From Alphaproteobacteria bacterium (GTDB lineage: Bacteria > Pseudomonadota > Alphaproteobacteria > UBA3830), in contig BNWJ01000001.1 in NCBI GenBank assembly GCA_025998735.1, positions 1 through 62,882 on the forward strand: 62,882 nucleotides of DNA, given 5' to 3'. This document shows, one piece after another, positions 43,047 to 51,634 of the stretch; position 1 is the first letter of the stretch; each line of letters begins with the position of its first letter. Below the pieces are notes generated by a model that saw only the letters and a list, made by a program, of their open reading frames with translations, was not told the origin of the DNA and did not search any database. The position numbers and the translations under genes are program-made.

Positions 43047-44581
43047 AGAAAACACAAATGGAACCGTTGCATAATGAGATATTTTTTGCAAGAGCTAGAA
43101 AGAACGCAGCGCAGGACAGCAGTGTACTAGATGTACATGAGGATTCCTTAAAAGGGGATATTGCGTGTGCTGCAAGCACCGAAGCCAATTGCGAAAAAGA
43201 GCCATTATACAGCGGTTCCAAGGTAAGATTTGCTCCGTCTCCAACCGGCTATCTCCACGCTGGAAACATAAGGATCGCCGTCTTTAATTATCTTTTTGCA
43301 AAAAAGAATGATGGTGTTTTTGTTCTGAGAATTGACGATACCGATGTCGAAAGGTCGTCTCGGGAATTGGAAAAGCTGATGCTGGAGGATCTCACTTGGG
43401 TGGGCATAACCTGGGACGAATTTTACAGGCAATCCGAGCGAATCGACCGATATATTTCCGCCATGGAGCATCTGAAAAACATCGGAAGAATATATCCATG
43501 CTATGAAACGAAAGAAGAGCTTGCTCTCAAGAGAAAAGCTCAGGCCATGAGTGGAATTCCGCCGGTATATGACAGGGCGTCTCTTCATCTGGATGATGAT
43601 CAAAAAAAACAATTGGAGAGCAATGGAGTCAGGCCCTATTGGCGTTTTAAATTGGACGATACAAAATCCGTCGAGTGGAATGATCTGGTGCACGGAAAAA
43701 TCTCCATTCCGTTGAACAGCGTAAGTGATCCAATTCTTATAAAGCCCGATGGGTCGTTTGTTTATACTTTTGCATCCGTTGTGGACGACATCGACATTGG
43801 CATAACGCACATAATTCGCGGAGACGATCATGTGACGAATACCGCAACCCAGATAGATATATTCACGGCAATCTGCGGCAGCAGTCCTGAGTTTGCGCAT
43901 GTCCCACTGATGTCTTCTCCGGACGGTCAGGAGGTGTCCAAGAGAGTCGGTTCACCTTTTAGTATATGCAACATGAGAAAAGATGGCATTCTGCCGGAAG
44001 CTATTTTTAATTTTCTCGCATCGTTGGGGACATCCAATAATTTGGATCCCAATGACACCATCGACACTCTAATCGAGAAATTTAGCTTTGAAAAAATGAG
44101 CCTAGCTTCCTCGAAGTTTTATTTGGACGATTTGAAACAGTTGAGCAGAAAAATTCTCAGTGAAAAATCGTTTGAAAATGTAAAAGATTCTCTTCAGCAA
44201 CTCGAGCTGGAAAATATCTCTGAAGTTTTCTGGAATACCATTCGTGGAAATATAGATACCACTCAAGATGCTGTTTTCTGGCATAGTATTTATTACCAGC
44301 GTGACGCTGGACCTGATAATAAAACGCGTGTGCTGCAAGCACTCGAAGATGAGAAGTTTATGAGGTGCATGCTTGATTCCCTCACGGATCCATTTGTTTT
44401 TGACGATTGGATTGCGAATCTGAAAAAAGCGTCCGGAAAAAAGGGGAAAGATTTATTTCATCCGATTCGAGTAGTGCTCACGGGAGTAGACCATGGTCCG
44501 GAATTGAAGAAAATCACAAGTCTCATGGGATACGATCGCATAAAGCAGAAAATAGAAAAAAGTCTGGAAGTTTTTAAATGA
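43043..44581 (+). CDS. gltX: Glutamyl-tRNA synthetase with N-terminal and internal repeat inserts
   Basis: Charges tRNA-Glu (and often tRNA-Gln in alphaproteobacteria). 512 residues. The class I HIGH region is FAPSPTGYLHAGNIR and the KMSKS-like motif EVSKRVGS. Normally the protein starts a few residues before KVRFAPSPTG; here about 55 extra residues precede it, containing the R2 element HNEIFFARARKNAAQD. Residues about 418-435 (YYQRDAGPDNKTRVLQAL) correspond to an R1 core. The ATG overlaps the rne stop. Catalytic motifs are intact, so the inserts appear tolerated. Confidence 0.94.
   Translation: MKKTQMEPLHNEIFFARARKNAAQDSSVLDVHEDSLKGDIACAASTEANCEKEPLYSGSKVRFAPSPTGYLHAGNIRIAVFNYLFAKKNDGVFVLRIDDTDVERSSRELEKLMLEDLTWVGITWDEFYRQSERIDRYISAMEHLKNIGRIYPCYETKEELALKRKAQAMSGIPPVYDRASLHLDDDQKKQLESNGVRPYWRFKLDDTKSVEWNDLVHGKISIPLNSVSDPILIKPDGSFVYTFASVVDDIDIGITHIIRGDDHVTNTATQIDIFTAICGSSPEFAHVPLMSSPDGQEVSKRVGSPFSICNMRKDGILPEAIFNFLASLGTSNNLDPNDTIDTLIEKFSFEKMSLASSKFYLDDLKQLSRKILSEKSFENVKDSLQQLELENISEVFWNTIRGNIDTTQDAVFWHSIYYQRDAGPDNKTRVLQALEDEKFMRCMLDSLTDPFVFDDWIANLKKASGKKGKDLFHPIRVVLTGVDHGPELKKITSLMGYDRIKQKIEKSLEVFK
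43066..43205 (+). repeat. R2 element at the N-terminus of gltX
   Basis: Starts CATAATGAGATATTTTTTGC and ends ...CCAATTGCGAAAAAGAGCC. About 140 bases, in frame. Its first 55 bases are almost identical to 45157-45211 in cysS, and the two copies share the ending ANCEKxPL with a variable middle. Confidence 0.9.
44294..44345 (+). repeat. R1 repeat in gltX
   Basis: CCAGCGTGACGCTGG (palindrome with compensating changes), then ACCTGATAATAAAACGCGTG and TGCTGCAAGCACTCG. Read in frame as QRDAGPDNKTRVLQAL, parallel to QRDVGFANEKTPVVQSL in cysS. Confidence 0.75.
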
Positions 44582-46131
44582 GTAGACTAAAGATTTACAA
44601 TTCACTATCAAATTCTTTGGAAGATTTCACTCCAATTGACGAGAAAAACGTTCGCTTATACTTATGTGGTCCCACGGTTTACGCAAGTCCGCACATAGGA
44701 AACGCTCGCCCTCTGGTTGTGTTCGATGTTCTGTATCGATTGCTCAAGCGTCTATACAATAGCAACGTTACCTATGTCAGAAATATTACGGACGTGGACG
44801 ATAAAATCAATACAAAAGCAAAAGCAAACAATATCTCCATTGGCGAATTGACGACTGCCGTAATCGATGAATTTCACAAAAATCTGAGATTACTCAATGT
44901 ATTACCAGTCACTCATGAACCGAGAGCCACAAATCACATTGCCGAAATGCTGGAGATCATAGAAAAACTGATAGAAAACGGATTCGCATACGAAGCTGAA
45001 GGTCACGTGCTGTTTCGAGTGAAAAAAATGTCCCAGTATGGGATGCTTTCCAAGAGAAGTCTCGATGATATGATTGCCGGAAGTCGCGTAGAAGTTGCGG
45101 CGTACAAGGAAGATCCAATGGATTTTGTCCTCTGGAAACCGTCAGAGAGACTGCCGCATAATGAGATATTTTTTGCAAGAGCTAGGAAGAACGCAGCGCA
45201 GGACCGGAGTGTACTTTTGGTACATGAGGATCCAAGCAGCGGATCTGACGACGCCAATTGCGAAAAAGATCCATTATGCAACGATCCAGCCTGGAGCAGC
45301 AAATACGGCTACGGTCGTCCTGGATGGCACATTGAATGCTCGGCCATGAGTCGCAAATATCTTGGCGAACAGTTCGATATTCACGGCGGTGGTCAAGATC
45401 TGATGTTTCCACACCACGAAAACGAATTGGCGCAGAATTTCGGAGCTTTCGGATGTCTCATGGCCAAATATTGGATTCATAACGGAATGCTGCTGGTGGA
45501 TAATCAAAAAATGTCCAAATCGTTGGGAAATATCATTTCTCTGGACGATATTTTGAAAAAATACGATGGTGAAGTAATAAGATACGTCCTGCTGAGCGCC
45601 CATTATCAGAAAACATTAAATTGGACGGATCAAATAGTCACTCAGTCTCTACAATCCCTGAACAGATTGTATGGTGCTCTCCAGCGCCAACGTGACGTTG
45701 GATTCGCTAATGAGAAAACGCCTGTGGTGCAATCACTCGCACACAATGAAGAAGATGCAGAAAGCGAATCCAATATTATGTTAGCACTGTGTGCCAATCT
45801 AAATACTCCACTTGCGCTAAAGTGTCTTCATGATATCGCTGATAAAATATACAAAAGCTCCAACCAAAATGAAATCAATGAATTGTGCAATCTTCTGCAA
45901 ATGGAGTCGAATGTTCTGGGATTGCTCCAGAAAAGTTGCGATTCTTGGTTTAAAAATAATCTATCTGGATCTGGAATGGATGAAAGCGAGATTCAGCAAT
46001 TAATTTCCGAACGACAAGAAGCTAAAGCCCAAAAGAATTTCAAACGAGCAGATGAAATTCGCGCAAAATTACTGGACAACAGCATTCAAATCGAAGATAC
46101 AAAAGAGGGCACCATCTGGCGTTCGATTTAA
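44578..46131 (+). CDS. cysS: Cysteinyl-tRNA synthetase with two in-frame repeat inserts
   Basis: Charges tRNA-Cys. 517 residues. LCGPTVYASPHIGNARP (zinc Cys and HIGH), GRPGWHIECSAM, FPHHENELAQ and KMSKSLGN are all present. The segment after DFVLWKPS carries the R2 element (about residues 193-238) where homologues have five or six residues before the W-x-S-x-x-G-x-GRPG strand. A second insert (about 370-400) is R1. The catalytic and zinc motifs are intact. The ATG overlaps the gltX stop; the two synthetases and rne form one operon. Confidence 0.95.
   Translation: MSRLKIYNSLSNSLEDFTPIDEKNVRLYLCGPTVYASPHIGNARPLVVFDVLYRLLKRLYNSNVTYVRNITDVDDKINTKAKANNISIGELTTAVIDEFHKNLRLLNVLPVTHEPRATNHIAEMLEIIEKLIENGFAYEAEGHVLFRVKKMSQYGMLSKRSLDDMIAGSRVEVAAYKEDPMDFVLWKPSERLPHNEIFFARARKNAAQDRSVLLVHEDPSSGSDDANCEKDPLCNDPAWSSKYGYGRPGWHIECSAMSRKYLGEQFDIHGGGQDLMFPHHENELAQNFGAFGCLMAKYWIHNGMLLVDNQKMSKSLGNIISLDDILKKYDGEVIRYVLLSAHYQKTLNWTDQIVTQSLQSLNRLYGALQRQRDVGFANEKTPVVQSLAHNEEDAESESNIMLALCANLNTPLALKCLHDIADKIYKSSNQNEINELCNLLQMESNVLGLLQKSCDSWFKNNLSGSGMDESEIQQLISERQEAKAQKNFKRADEIRAKLLDNSIQIEDTKEGTIWRSI
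45154..45290 (+). repeat. R2 element inside cysS
   Basis: CATAATGAGATATTTTTTGC through ...CCAATTGCGAAAAAGATCC. Encodes HNEIFFARARKNAAQD, SVLLVHED and ANCEKDPL. Same strand and reading frame as in gltX. Confidence 0.9.
45686..45775 (+). repeat. R1 repeat inside cysS
   Basis: CCAACGTGACGTTGGATTCG at one end and GCGAATCCAATATTATG at the other give inverted termini. Between them lie GTGCAATCACTCGCACACAA and AATGAAGAAGATGCAG. This is the most complete palindromic form seen. Confidence 0.8.
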
Positions 46132-46144
46132 ATAAGCAGTAAAC

Positions 46145-46163
46145 GGATCCAATGTTGCGTTGG
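46145..46163 (+). repeat. R1 core upstream of tsaD
   Basis: GGATCCAATGTTGCGTTGG, overlapping the ribosome binding region of tsaD and 13 bases after the cysS stop codon. Confidence 0.6.
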
Positions 46164-46175
46164 AGGGAAGGGAAG

Positions 46176-47189
46176 ATGCGTATATTCGGAATTGAGTCTA
46201 GCTGTGATGAAACCGCTGCGGCAGCCGTGACAGACGACAGAGAGATATTATCAAATGTAATCTATTCCCAAACACTGGAGCATCTGGCGTATTCGGGTGT
46301 AGTTCCGGAAATAGCCGCCAGAGCGCATCTTGAAAAAATTGATCTCGTAGTGAAAAAAGCACTTGCCGATGCCGAGCTGACAGTTTCTGATATCGACGCC
46401 GTTGCTGGCACGTGCGGTCCCGGTCTCATCGGAGGAGTAGTTGTTGGAGCAACATTTGCGAAGGCCATGTCGTTTTCTCTGGGAATTCCATTCATTGCCG
46501 TCAATCACATAGAGGCACACGCGCTCTGTGCACGCCTTACGAACGACGTAAAGTTTCCATATCTGCTGTTGTTGGCTTCCGGAGGACATTGCCAAATTTG
46601 CGTAGCGCATGGCATCGAACAATTCGAGGTAATTGGAAAGACGCTGGACGACTCCGTCGGAGAATCCTTCGATAAAGTTGCAAAAATGATGGCATTGGGA
46701 TATCCGGGAGGACCAATTGTGGAAAAGCTCGCAAACAATGGAAATCCGGACAGATTCCAATTGCCACGCCCCCTCTGCAGCAAAGATTTGCTGGACTTCT
46801 CGTTTTCTGGACTGAAAACCGCAGTGCGAATTACCATCGAAAAGCACATTTCAAACGAACAGGATAAAGCTGATTTATGCGCCAGTTTTCAGCGTACCGT
46901 AAATGATGTTTTGTCGTACAAAATGAATGCCGCCCTCTGCTTATGCGAATCGAGAAATATTGATCTTGATGCTGCCGTTATTTCCGGAGGTGTGGCCGCC
47001 AACAAATCCATACGAAACAGCATACAGATCATATGTAACAAGCATGACGTTAGATTCTGCGCTCCGCCCATCAATTTGTGCACGGACAATGGCGTAATGA
47101 TCGCCTGGAATGGCGTGGAGAAAGCATTAGCGAACAAATTCGATAATCTTGACTTTCGTCCGCGTCCAAGATGGCCACTGAAAAGCTAA
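46176..47189 (+). CDS. tsaD: tRNA N6-adenosine threonylcarbamoyltransferase TsaD
   Basis: Transfers threonylcarbamoyl to A37 of ANN-decoding tRNAs. 337 residues from ATG 46176, preceded by GGAGGGAAGGGAAG; the ATG at 46152 would begin within the R1 core. MRIFGIESSCDETAAA start, HIEAHALCARL metal motif, LLASGGHCQI, GESFDKVAKMMALGYPGGP, and VVSGGVAANKS-type VISGGVAANKSIR with CTDNGVMIAWNG. All typical. Last gene of the rne-gltX-cysS-tsaD run. Confidence 0.95.
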   Translation: MRIFGIESSCDETAAAAVTDDREILSNVIYSQTLEHLAYSGVVPEIAARAHLEKIDLVVKKALADAELTVSDIDAVAGTCGPGLIGGVVVGATFAKAMSFSLGIPFIAVNHIEAHALCARLTNDVKFPYLLLLASGGHCQICVAHGIEQFEVIGKTLDDSVGESFDKVAKMMALGYPGGPIVEKLANNGNPDRFQLPRPLCSKDLLDFSFSGLKTAVRITIEKHISNEQDKADLCASFQRTVNDVLSYKMNAALCLCESRNIDLDAAVISGGVAANKSIRNSIQIICNKHDVRFCAPPINLCTDNGVMIAWNGVEKALANKFDNLDFRPRPRWPLKS

Positions 47190-47354
47190 AGAATTGTGAG
47201 CAAATAAACCGGATGCATTACTTTTTTAGATTTTCTCTCTGTTCGCATAATCCGTATTCTCGATTTGACTTGGTATATTGTTATATTTTTCTTAATGCTT
47301 TTCTCACAGACGTTGTTTTTTTGCAACACAAAAACACAAATTTATTCTTGAATG

Positions 47355-47383
47355 TTGCTTAATTTAAGAAAGAATCGCATAAT
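47355..47383 (+). promoter_or_regulatory. Promoter of the beta-barrel protein gene
   Basis: TTGCTT at 47355-47360, 17-base spacer, CATAAT at 47378-47383; 28 bases before the ATG. Confidence 0.5.
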
Positions 47384-47411
47384 ACACTTATTAGTTTTAA
47401 GGAGTTCTTTT

Positions 47412-48479
47412 ATGAATAAAGTTTTGTTATCTGCAATCGCAGGATCTTTTTCTATCATGGCGCTTGTAAGCGCAGATCATCCCGCGGTACCTGTTCAGCA
47501 GCGTGAGTCTGATCCTGAGCCAGAGGCTCCCGCCGAAGAAGCAAATTCCTGCCCATTCAACGGTGTTTATGCTGCAATCGGTGTTGGTGGAAACTCCTAT
47601 AAGCATAAAACGGAAGTGAAGCGAACACTCACATTTGATGCCGCTGGCAATCGGACTTCTGGCAGTGTAAGACCAGATGATCATGGTAACAATATGGGGG
47701 CTGTAGCCCAATTGTTGCCTGGTGTTGCTGGAGGCAATGATCCTGCCGCTGCCGCTGCCGCTGCTGCTGTTCTGAATGCTCCGGCCCTTGGTGCTCTTCC
47801 TGATGGCAGGACTGGACACGCGATTGCTTGGACTAGCGCTATGCAAGATGCGCGTCTCGCTGCCGCACTTAACTCTACTCCTGAAGGTCAAAGCGTTTTA
47901 AGAATGACTCATGAATATGCTGTAGAGTTTGACAACGCTCAGCGTGCATTTGACGATGCTAGGGCAGAAGGTTCCTTCATTCGTACTGACAGCCGAAGCC
48001 TAAATCATGGTCGCTTCATCGGCACTTTGGCTATCGGTGGCGGAAAAGTTTTTGCAAATAATTTTTACCTCGGCGCAGAAGTGCTAGTCGATTTCGGTTC
48101 CTCCAAAGCAAAAGACGGAATCAAGATATCATCAGTAAGTCCGTCTTTAGGAGTGAGACTTGGATATTTCAATCGTAACCTTGAGACATTATTCTACACT
48201 AGGGTAGCAGCTTCGCATGTTTCTATTTCGCATGTTTCTATTAAGGCAGAAGATAGCGAGCTTAAAGTTTCGAAGTTTGCTCCGGCTGTTGCTCTGGGCG
48301 TAGAAAAGGCGTTTACCAAGAAACTTTCCGGTCGTCTAGAAGGTGAATATAGATTTAGTTCAAGCAAGAAGTTTAATTTCAAAACTCCTCACACCGATGT
48401 TGAAGCTGAGGTGAAGACTCGCGGCTGGAACATTCGTGCATTGGCTGCTTATCACATCAACAACGTCAACGGTCTATAA
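47412..48479 (+). CDS. Outer-membrane beta-barrel surface protein (OmpA/P44-like barrel)
   Basis: 355 residues from ATG 47412 with AAGGAG upstream; a longer frame from 47352 lacks one. Signal peptide MNKVLLSAIAGSFSIMALVSA. Pro/Glu-rich start, then FNGVYAAIGVGGNSYKHKTEV, a barrel-type first strand. Alternating-residue strands follow (IGTLAIGGGKVFANNFYLGA, SLGVRLGYFNRN, FAPAVALGVEKAF, RLEGEYRFSS). A variable loop rich in Ala (AAAAAAAVLNAPA) sits between the first strands. The protein ends in IRALAAYHI, a penultimate barrel strand. Its own promoter and a strong terminator suggest high expression. Confidence 0.8.
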   Translation: MNKVLLSAIAGSFSIMALVSADHPAVPVQQRESDPEPEAPAEEANSCPFNGVYAAIGVGGNSYKHKTEVKRTLTFDAAGNRTSGSVRPDDHGNNMGAVAQLLPGVAGGNDPAAAAAAAAVLNAPALGALPDGRTGHAIAWTSAMQDARLAAALNSTPEGQSVLRMTHEYAVEFDNAQRAFDDARAEGSFIRTDSRSLNHGRFIGTLAIGGGKVFANNFYLGAEVLVDFGSSKAKDGIKISSVSPSLGVRLGYFNRNLETLFYTRVAASHVSISHVSIKAEDSELKVSKFAPAVALGVEKAFTKKLSGRLEGEYRFSSSKKFNFKTPHTDVEAEVKTRGWNIRALAAYHINNVNGL

Positions 48480-48505
48480 ATCGTTTTTGTGTCATCAAAA
48501 TTGGA

Positions 48506-48537
48506 AGCGCCACTGTGTATAGCTGTGGCGCTTTTTG
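48506..48537 (+). terminator. Rho-independent terminator of the surface protein gene
   Basis: AGCGCCAC, 11-base loop, GTGGCGCT followed by TTTT. Perfect 8-bp GC-rich stem. Confidence 0.88.
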
Positions 48538-48540
48538 TTA

Positions 48541-48600
48541 TGTACACATTCAAGATGAAATGTTGGATTTTCTATTTTCTGGACCTCATGCCCATTCTAG
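48541..48600 (+). repeat. R3 repeat copy
   Basis: TACACATTCAAGATGAAATG, then TTGGATTTTCTATTTTCTGG and ACCTCATGCCC. Followed at 48640 by CGTCATCCAAAGACACTCGT, the same module found in the R1 copy at 16776 and inverted at 35930. Confidence 0.7.
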
Positions 48601-48775
48601 GTCTTGAATGACGCTAATTTGAGTGTTTCCTCGTCATCCAAAGACACTCGTGTCGTGGGAGCGCAGCGACACTTACAGCTTAACACCGTCATATCCAATA
48701 ATCCATATATGGATGAAATACACAATTTAGTGCAATTTTATTCCAAATTACAAACCCAACTACGTACTAGTCCAT

Positions 48776-49501
48776 CTAGTCCATTGGCAAAGGTAACTGG
48801 AACACCGGAGAAAAACTTTTTCTATGATGAACTGTAATTCCATATTCACAAATAGCCTTCATATGAGCCACGGTTCCATACCCAACGTTGGTATCCCAAG
48901 AATATTGGGGAAATTGCTCCGAAAGATTACGCATATAATTATCCCGATATTCTTTTGCAATTATAGACGCAAGAGATATTGACAACACTTTGTCATCACC
49001 TCGAACAATCGTCTGTATCTCTGCACCTTTTATATTTGGAGCAATATTGCCGTCCACCAGCACGACAGTACTTCCGGCAAATGCTGCATCAACGGCTTCG
49101 GCGAGTGCCATATTCGATGCTGAGGCTGAACAAAAGCCAGTGATGCAATCAGCGTAAGCTCTTTCCATGGATAACAGCGATGCTCTCAGTATGTTTAGCT
49201 CATCGATTTCTTCGACTGTAGCGTATCCTATGGCATATTTTATTTGATCTGCTGGACAGCCATTGATCCAATCTACTATATTCTGCCGCTGTTTTCGTGT
49301 CATTTTCTTGGAATCTCTCACTGGCAGAATATCGGAATTTTTTTCCAGATATTTTGCGAGATCTTCACAGATCCAGACTGCGGCAGAAACAACAGGACCG
49401 GCAAGAGGTCCGCGACCAACTTCGTCAATGCCAATGCTATCTTCTATTGCAATACAATTTTCGTTATACCACAAGATATTCACATTAGATCTACTTGCCA
49501 T
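48776..49501 (-). CDS. rnhB: Ribonuclease HII
   Basis: Removes ribonucleotides and RNA primers from DNA. 241 residues. Active-site motif GIDEVGRGPLAGPVVSAAVW, then DSKKMTRKQRQ, VLVDGN and SIIAKEYRDNYM. Extended N-terminus of about 20 residues. It overlaps the Kef-type gene by 11 bases, indicating co-transcription. Confidence 0.95.
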   Translation of the reverse strand: MASRSNVNILWYNENCIAIEDSIGIDEVGRGPLAGPVVSAAVWICEDLAKYLEKNSDILPVRDSKKMTRKQRQNIVDWINGCPADQIKYAIGYATVEEIDELNILRASLLSMERAYADCITGFCSASASNMALAEAVDAAFAGSTVVLVDGNIAPNIKGAEIQTIVRGDDKVLSISLASIIAKEYRDNYMRNLSEQFPQYSWDTNVGYGTVAHMKAICEYGITVHHRKSFSPVFQLPLPMD

Positions 49502-50810
49502 CTTTTCGTTTTTCTATAAGACTGGTGCCCTTTTTATGCAACGCGGAAGAAGTTCTATGAAAAATCTTATACACAAACGATGAGACATTGTGTGCTTTTT
49601 TTATCTCGCGCTCCAAAGCCAATTGCAGAAATTCAAAAGATGACGCTGCCGACACACTCTCGGCCATAGTGCGGCATCTTTCGGCGAAAATCAGCCAAAA
49701 GGGACTCAAAAACAGGCTCAGCGTTGTGAGACTGACGAAAAATTTCACGCCTTGGGCATTAACAAGTCCATTTTTGCTGGCTGCAGAAACCAACATGAAC
49801 GAAAACTCTCCAATATTCGCCAGCAGTACGCTTATGACGAACGATTCCTTCAGAGAAAACTTACACAAGCGAAGTACGAAAATATTTATGATGGTCTTTC
49901 CAAAAGTAACGAATATAAGGGCGGAAAAAATCGTTAGAAGATGCTCCCAGATAAATTTTATGTCCACCAGCAATCCTACGCTGAGGAAAAAAGTCATGAG
50001 AAGTAATTCTTCTATTGGCGCAGCTATGATTTTTATTTCGTTCTTCATATTGGAGTTTCCGAGTATCAATCCAGCGATAAATCCACCAAATGGAGCGGAT
50101 AAGCCTATCAACTCAGCCAAAACTGCGCTCCCGAGACAGATGCCGAATGTAGACATCGTAAGCATTTCTTCGTGTTTTTTTATAAAACCAGTCAACTTAT
50201 GAATGTGACTATTGCGATATTTCAGAAAATAGAAAATAATTAGCGTGGAAATTACTAGTACCACAGATATTTTAGTAGTATCGTATTCTGTCGTTTGATG
50301 TGGTCCAAGGAAATTTATTATTATTACCATCACCAACGCCACAAGATCCTGAGATACCAGTATTCCAAACGTGTTTTCTTCTATGCTATCATCACGTTCA
50401 CGCAAATATTTTAATGACTTAACCGTTACTGCCGTCGAAGATAACGCCACACAGAACGTCATCAGAACTATCACAGAACTCGATATGAGCAGAAATTCTC
50501 CGGTGATCAGCATAACGACATATACCAATGCAGTAGAAAGTATGGTAGAGGCCAGCGACGTTTTCCAAATGTTTTTTACTTTTTCAAATGAAAGCCCAAG
50601 GCCAATTGCAAACAACAGGAATAATATTCCCATTTCGGAAAATACTCCAACAACATCCCTATCGACGATGAACTGCAGGCAGGATGGCCCCAGTAAAACA
50701 CCGGCTATTATATATCCCAAAATGGGACTATACCCCAACGACGACAGTATCAATCCAGATCCCATTGCGCATAACACAACAGACGCTATTTGTGCCACAG
50801 TCCAATTCAT
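49491..50810 (-). CDS. CPA2-family K+(Na+)/H+ antiporter, Kef/Ybal-like
   Basis: 439 residues from ATG 50810; an upstream TTG gives six more residues and is less likely. About 12-13 helices, with GYSPILGYIIAGVLLGPSCL, FSEMGILFLLFAIGLGLSFEKV, ALSSTAVTVKSLKYLRERDD, and a second half AELIGLSAPFGGFIAGLILG and MTFFLSVGLLVDIKF. No C-terminal TrkA-N domain, only a short tail. Cation/proton antiporter of the inner membrane, probably for pH or potassium balance. Confidence 0.88.
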   Translation of the reverse strand: MNWTVAQIASVVLCAMGSGLILSSLGYSPILGYIIAGVLLGPSCLQFIVDRDVVGVFSEMGILFLLFAIGLGLSFEKVKNIWKTSLASTILSTALVYVVMLITGEFLLISSSVIVLMTFCVALSSTAVTVKSLKYLRERDDSIEENTFGILVSQDLVALVMVIIINFLGPHQTTEYDTTKISVVLVISTLIIFYFLKYRNSHIHKLTGFIKKHEEMLTMSTFGICLGSAVLAELIGLSAPFGGFIAGLILGNSNMKNEIKIIAAPIEELLLMTFFLSVGLLVDIKFIWEHLLTIFSALIFVTFGKTIINIFVLRLCKFSLKESFVISVLLANIGEFSFMLVSAASKNGLVNAQGVKFFVSLTTLSLFLSPFWLIFAERCRTMAESVSAASSFEFLQLALEREIKKAHNVSSFVYKIFHRTSSALHKKGTSLIEKRKDGK

Positions 50811-51172
50811 ATCTAATATTTCTCTCAATCAACCCCAAGTAGATCATCGAATACGTTTTTCAAAACGAAGATAAACAAAGTGTAAACTACCATCAGATGG
50901 AAGCAATCATACTCAATTTTTTACTTCGTTTTGAGAAAAATCACCACAGAACGATACGTTTTGGAAAAAACAATCGCCAACAACAATCTTCAGATACATT
51001 CTACAACATAAACTTTCCGTTTTTATAAAAAATCTGAGAAAACATGAAGCTCCGGTAATTTTTATTTAATTGTTGCTATGGAACAACACTAACTCTGTTC
51101 ACGAACAATTAATAAAGAGTAAAAGTATATATTTGTGGAGAGGTTGACTGCATTCTCAAACCGCTCAACGCA
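50811..51172. other. Intergenic region, nothing recognised
   Basis: 362 AT-rich bases between smpB and the Kef-type gene. A small palindrome GTTCACGAAC near 51105. No tmRNA signature or other RNA seen although smpB is adjacent. Confidence 0.5.
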
Positions 51173-51634
51173 TCATCTTCCATTTTTTAGTATGCGTGCC
51201 TTTTCGCGATTCCATTCTCTTTGCTTAATGGTTTCTCGCTTATCTATGTTTTTCTTACCTTTTCCAAGTCCAAGAGATATCTTGACAAATCCCTTCTCAT
51301 TGAAATATATGCTTACAGGAATCAGGGAGTATCCTCCTTTTTTCAATTGTCCGATTAGTTTGAGCATTTGCTTCTTGCGCACCAGCAATTTTCTCGTCCT
51401 AATCGGATTATGATTCATTTTATTGGCAAGCTTATACTCGGGAATGTGCATCTGATACAGAAACAGCTCGCAATCTTTCGATAGCCCAGCATAGGCCTCC
51501 GTAAGATTCACCTTATGATTCCGGAGAGATTTTACTTCGCTGCCAAGTAAAACTATTCCAGCTTCTAATTTTTCCAGTATCTCATAGTCGTAATTTGCTC
51601 TCTTATTGAAACCTACTTCCCGATATTCTGCCAT
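51173..51634 (-). CDS. smpB: SsrA-binding protein SmpB
   Basis: Partner of tmRNA in rescuing stalled ribosomes. 153 residues: NKRANYDYEILEKLEAGIVL, GSEVKSLRNHKVNLTEAYAG, then HIPEYKLANKMNHNPIRTRK LLV and GLGKGKKNIDKRETIKQREW at the C-terminal helix. Its ATG shares a base with the dapA stop. tmRNA itself was not found in the window. Confidence 0.96.
   Translation of the reverse strand: MAEYREVGFNKRANYDYEILEKLEAGIVLLGSEVKSLRNHKVNLTEAYAGLSKDCELFLYQMHIPEYKLANKMNHNPIRTRKLLVRKKQMLKLIGQLKKGGYSLIPVSIYFNEKGFVKISLGLGKGKKNIDKRETIKQREWNREKARILKNGR

Noticed and set aside
47040-47056. GCATGACGTTAGATTC inside tsaD as another R1 core
   Set aside because: The encoded residues are normal for TsaD at that place, and the palindrome is not kept.
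48604-48837. 77-codon + strand frame NDANLSVSSSSKDTR...
   Set aside because: Begins in repeat sequence, no ribosome binding site and its end is antisense to rnhB. The part before rnhB looks mildly protein-like but cannot be supported.
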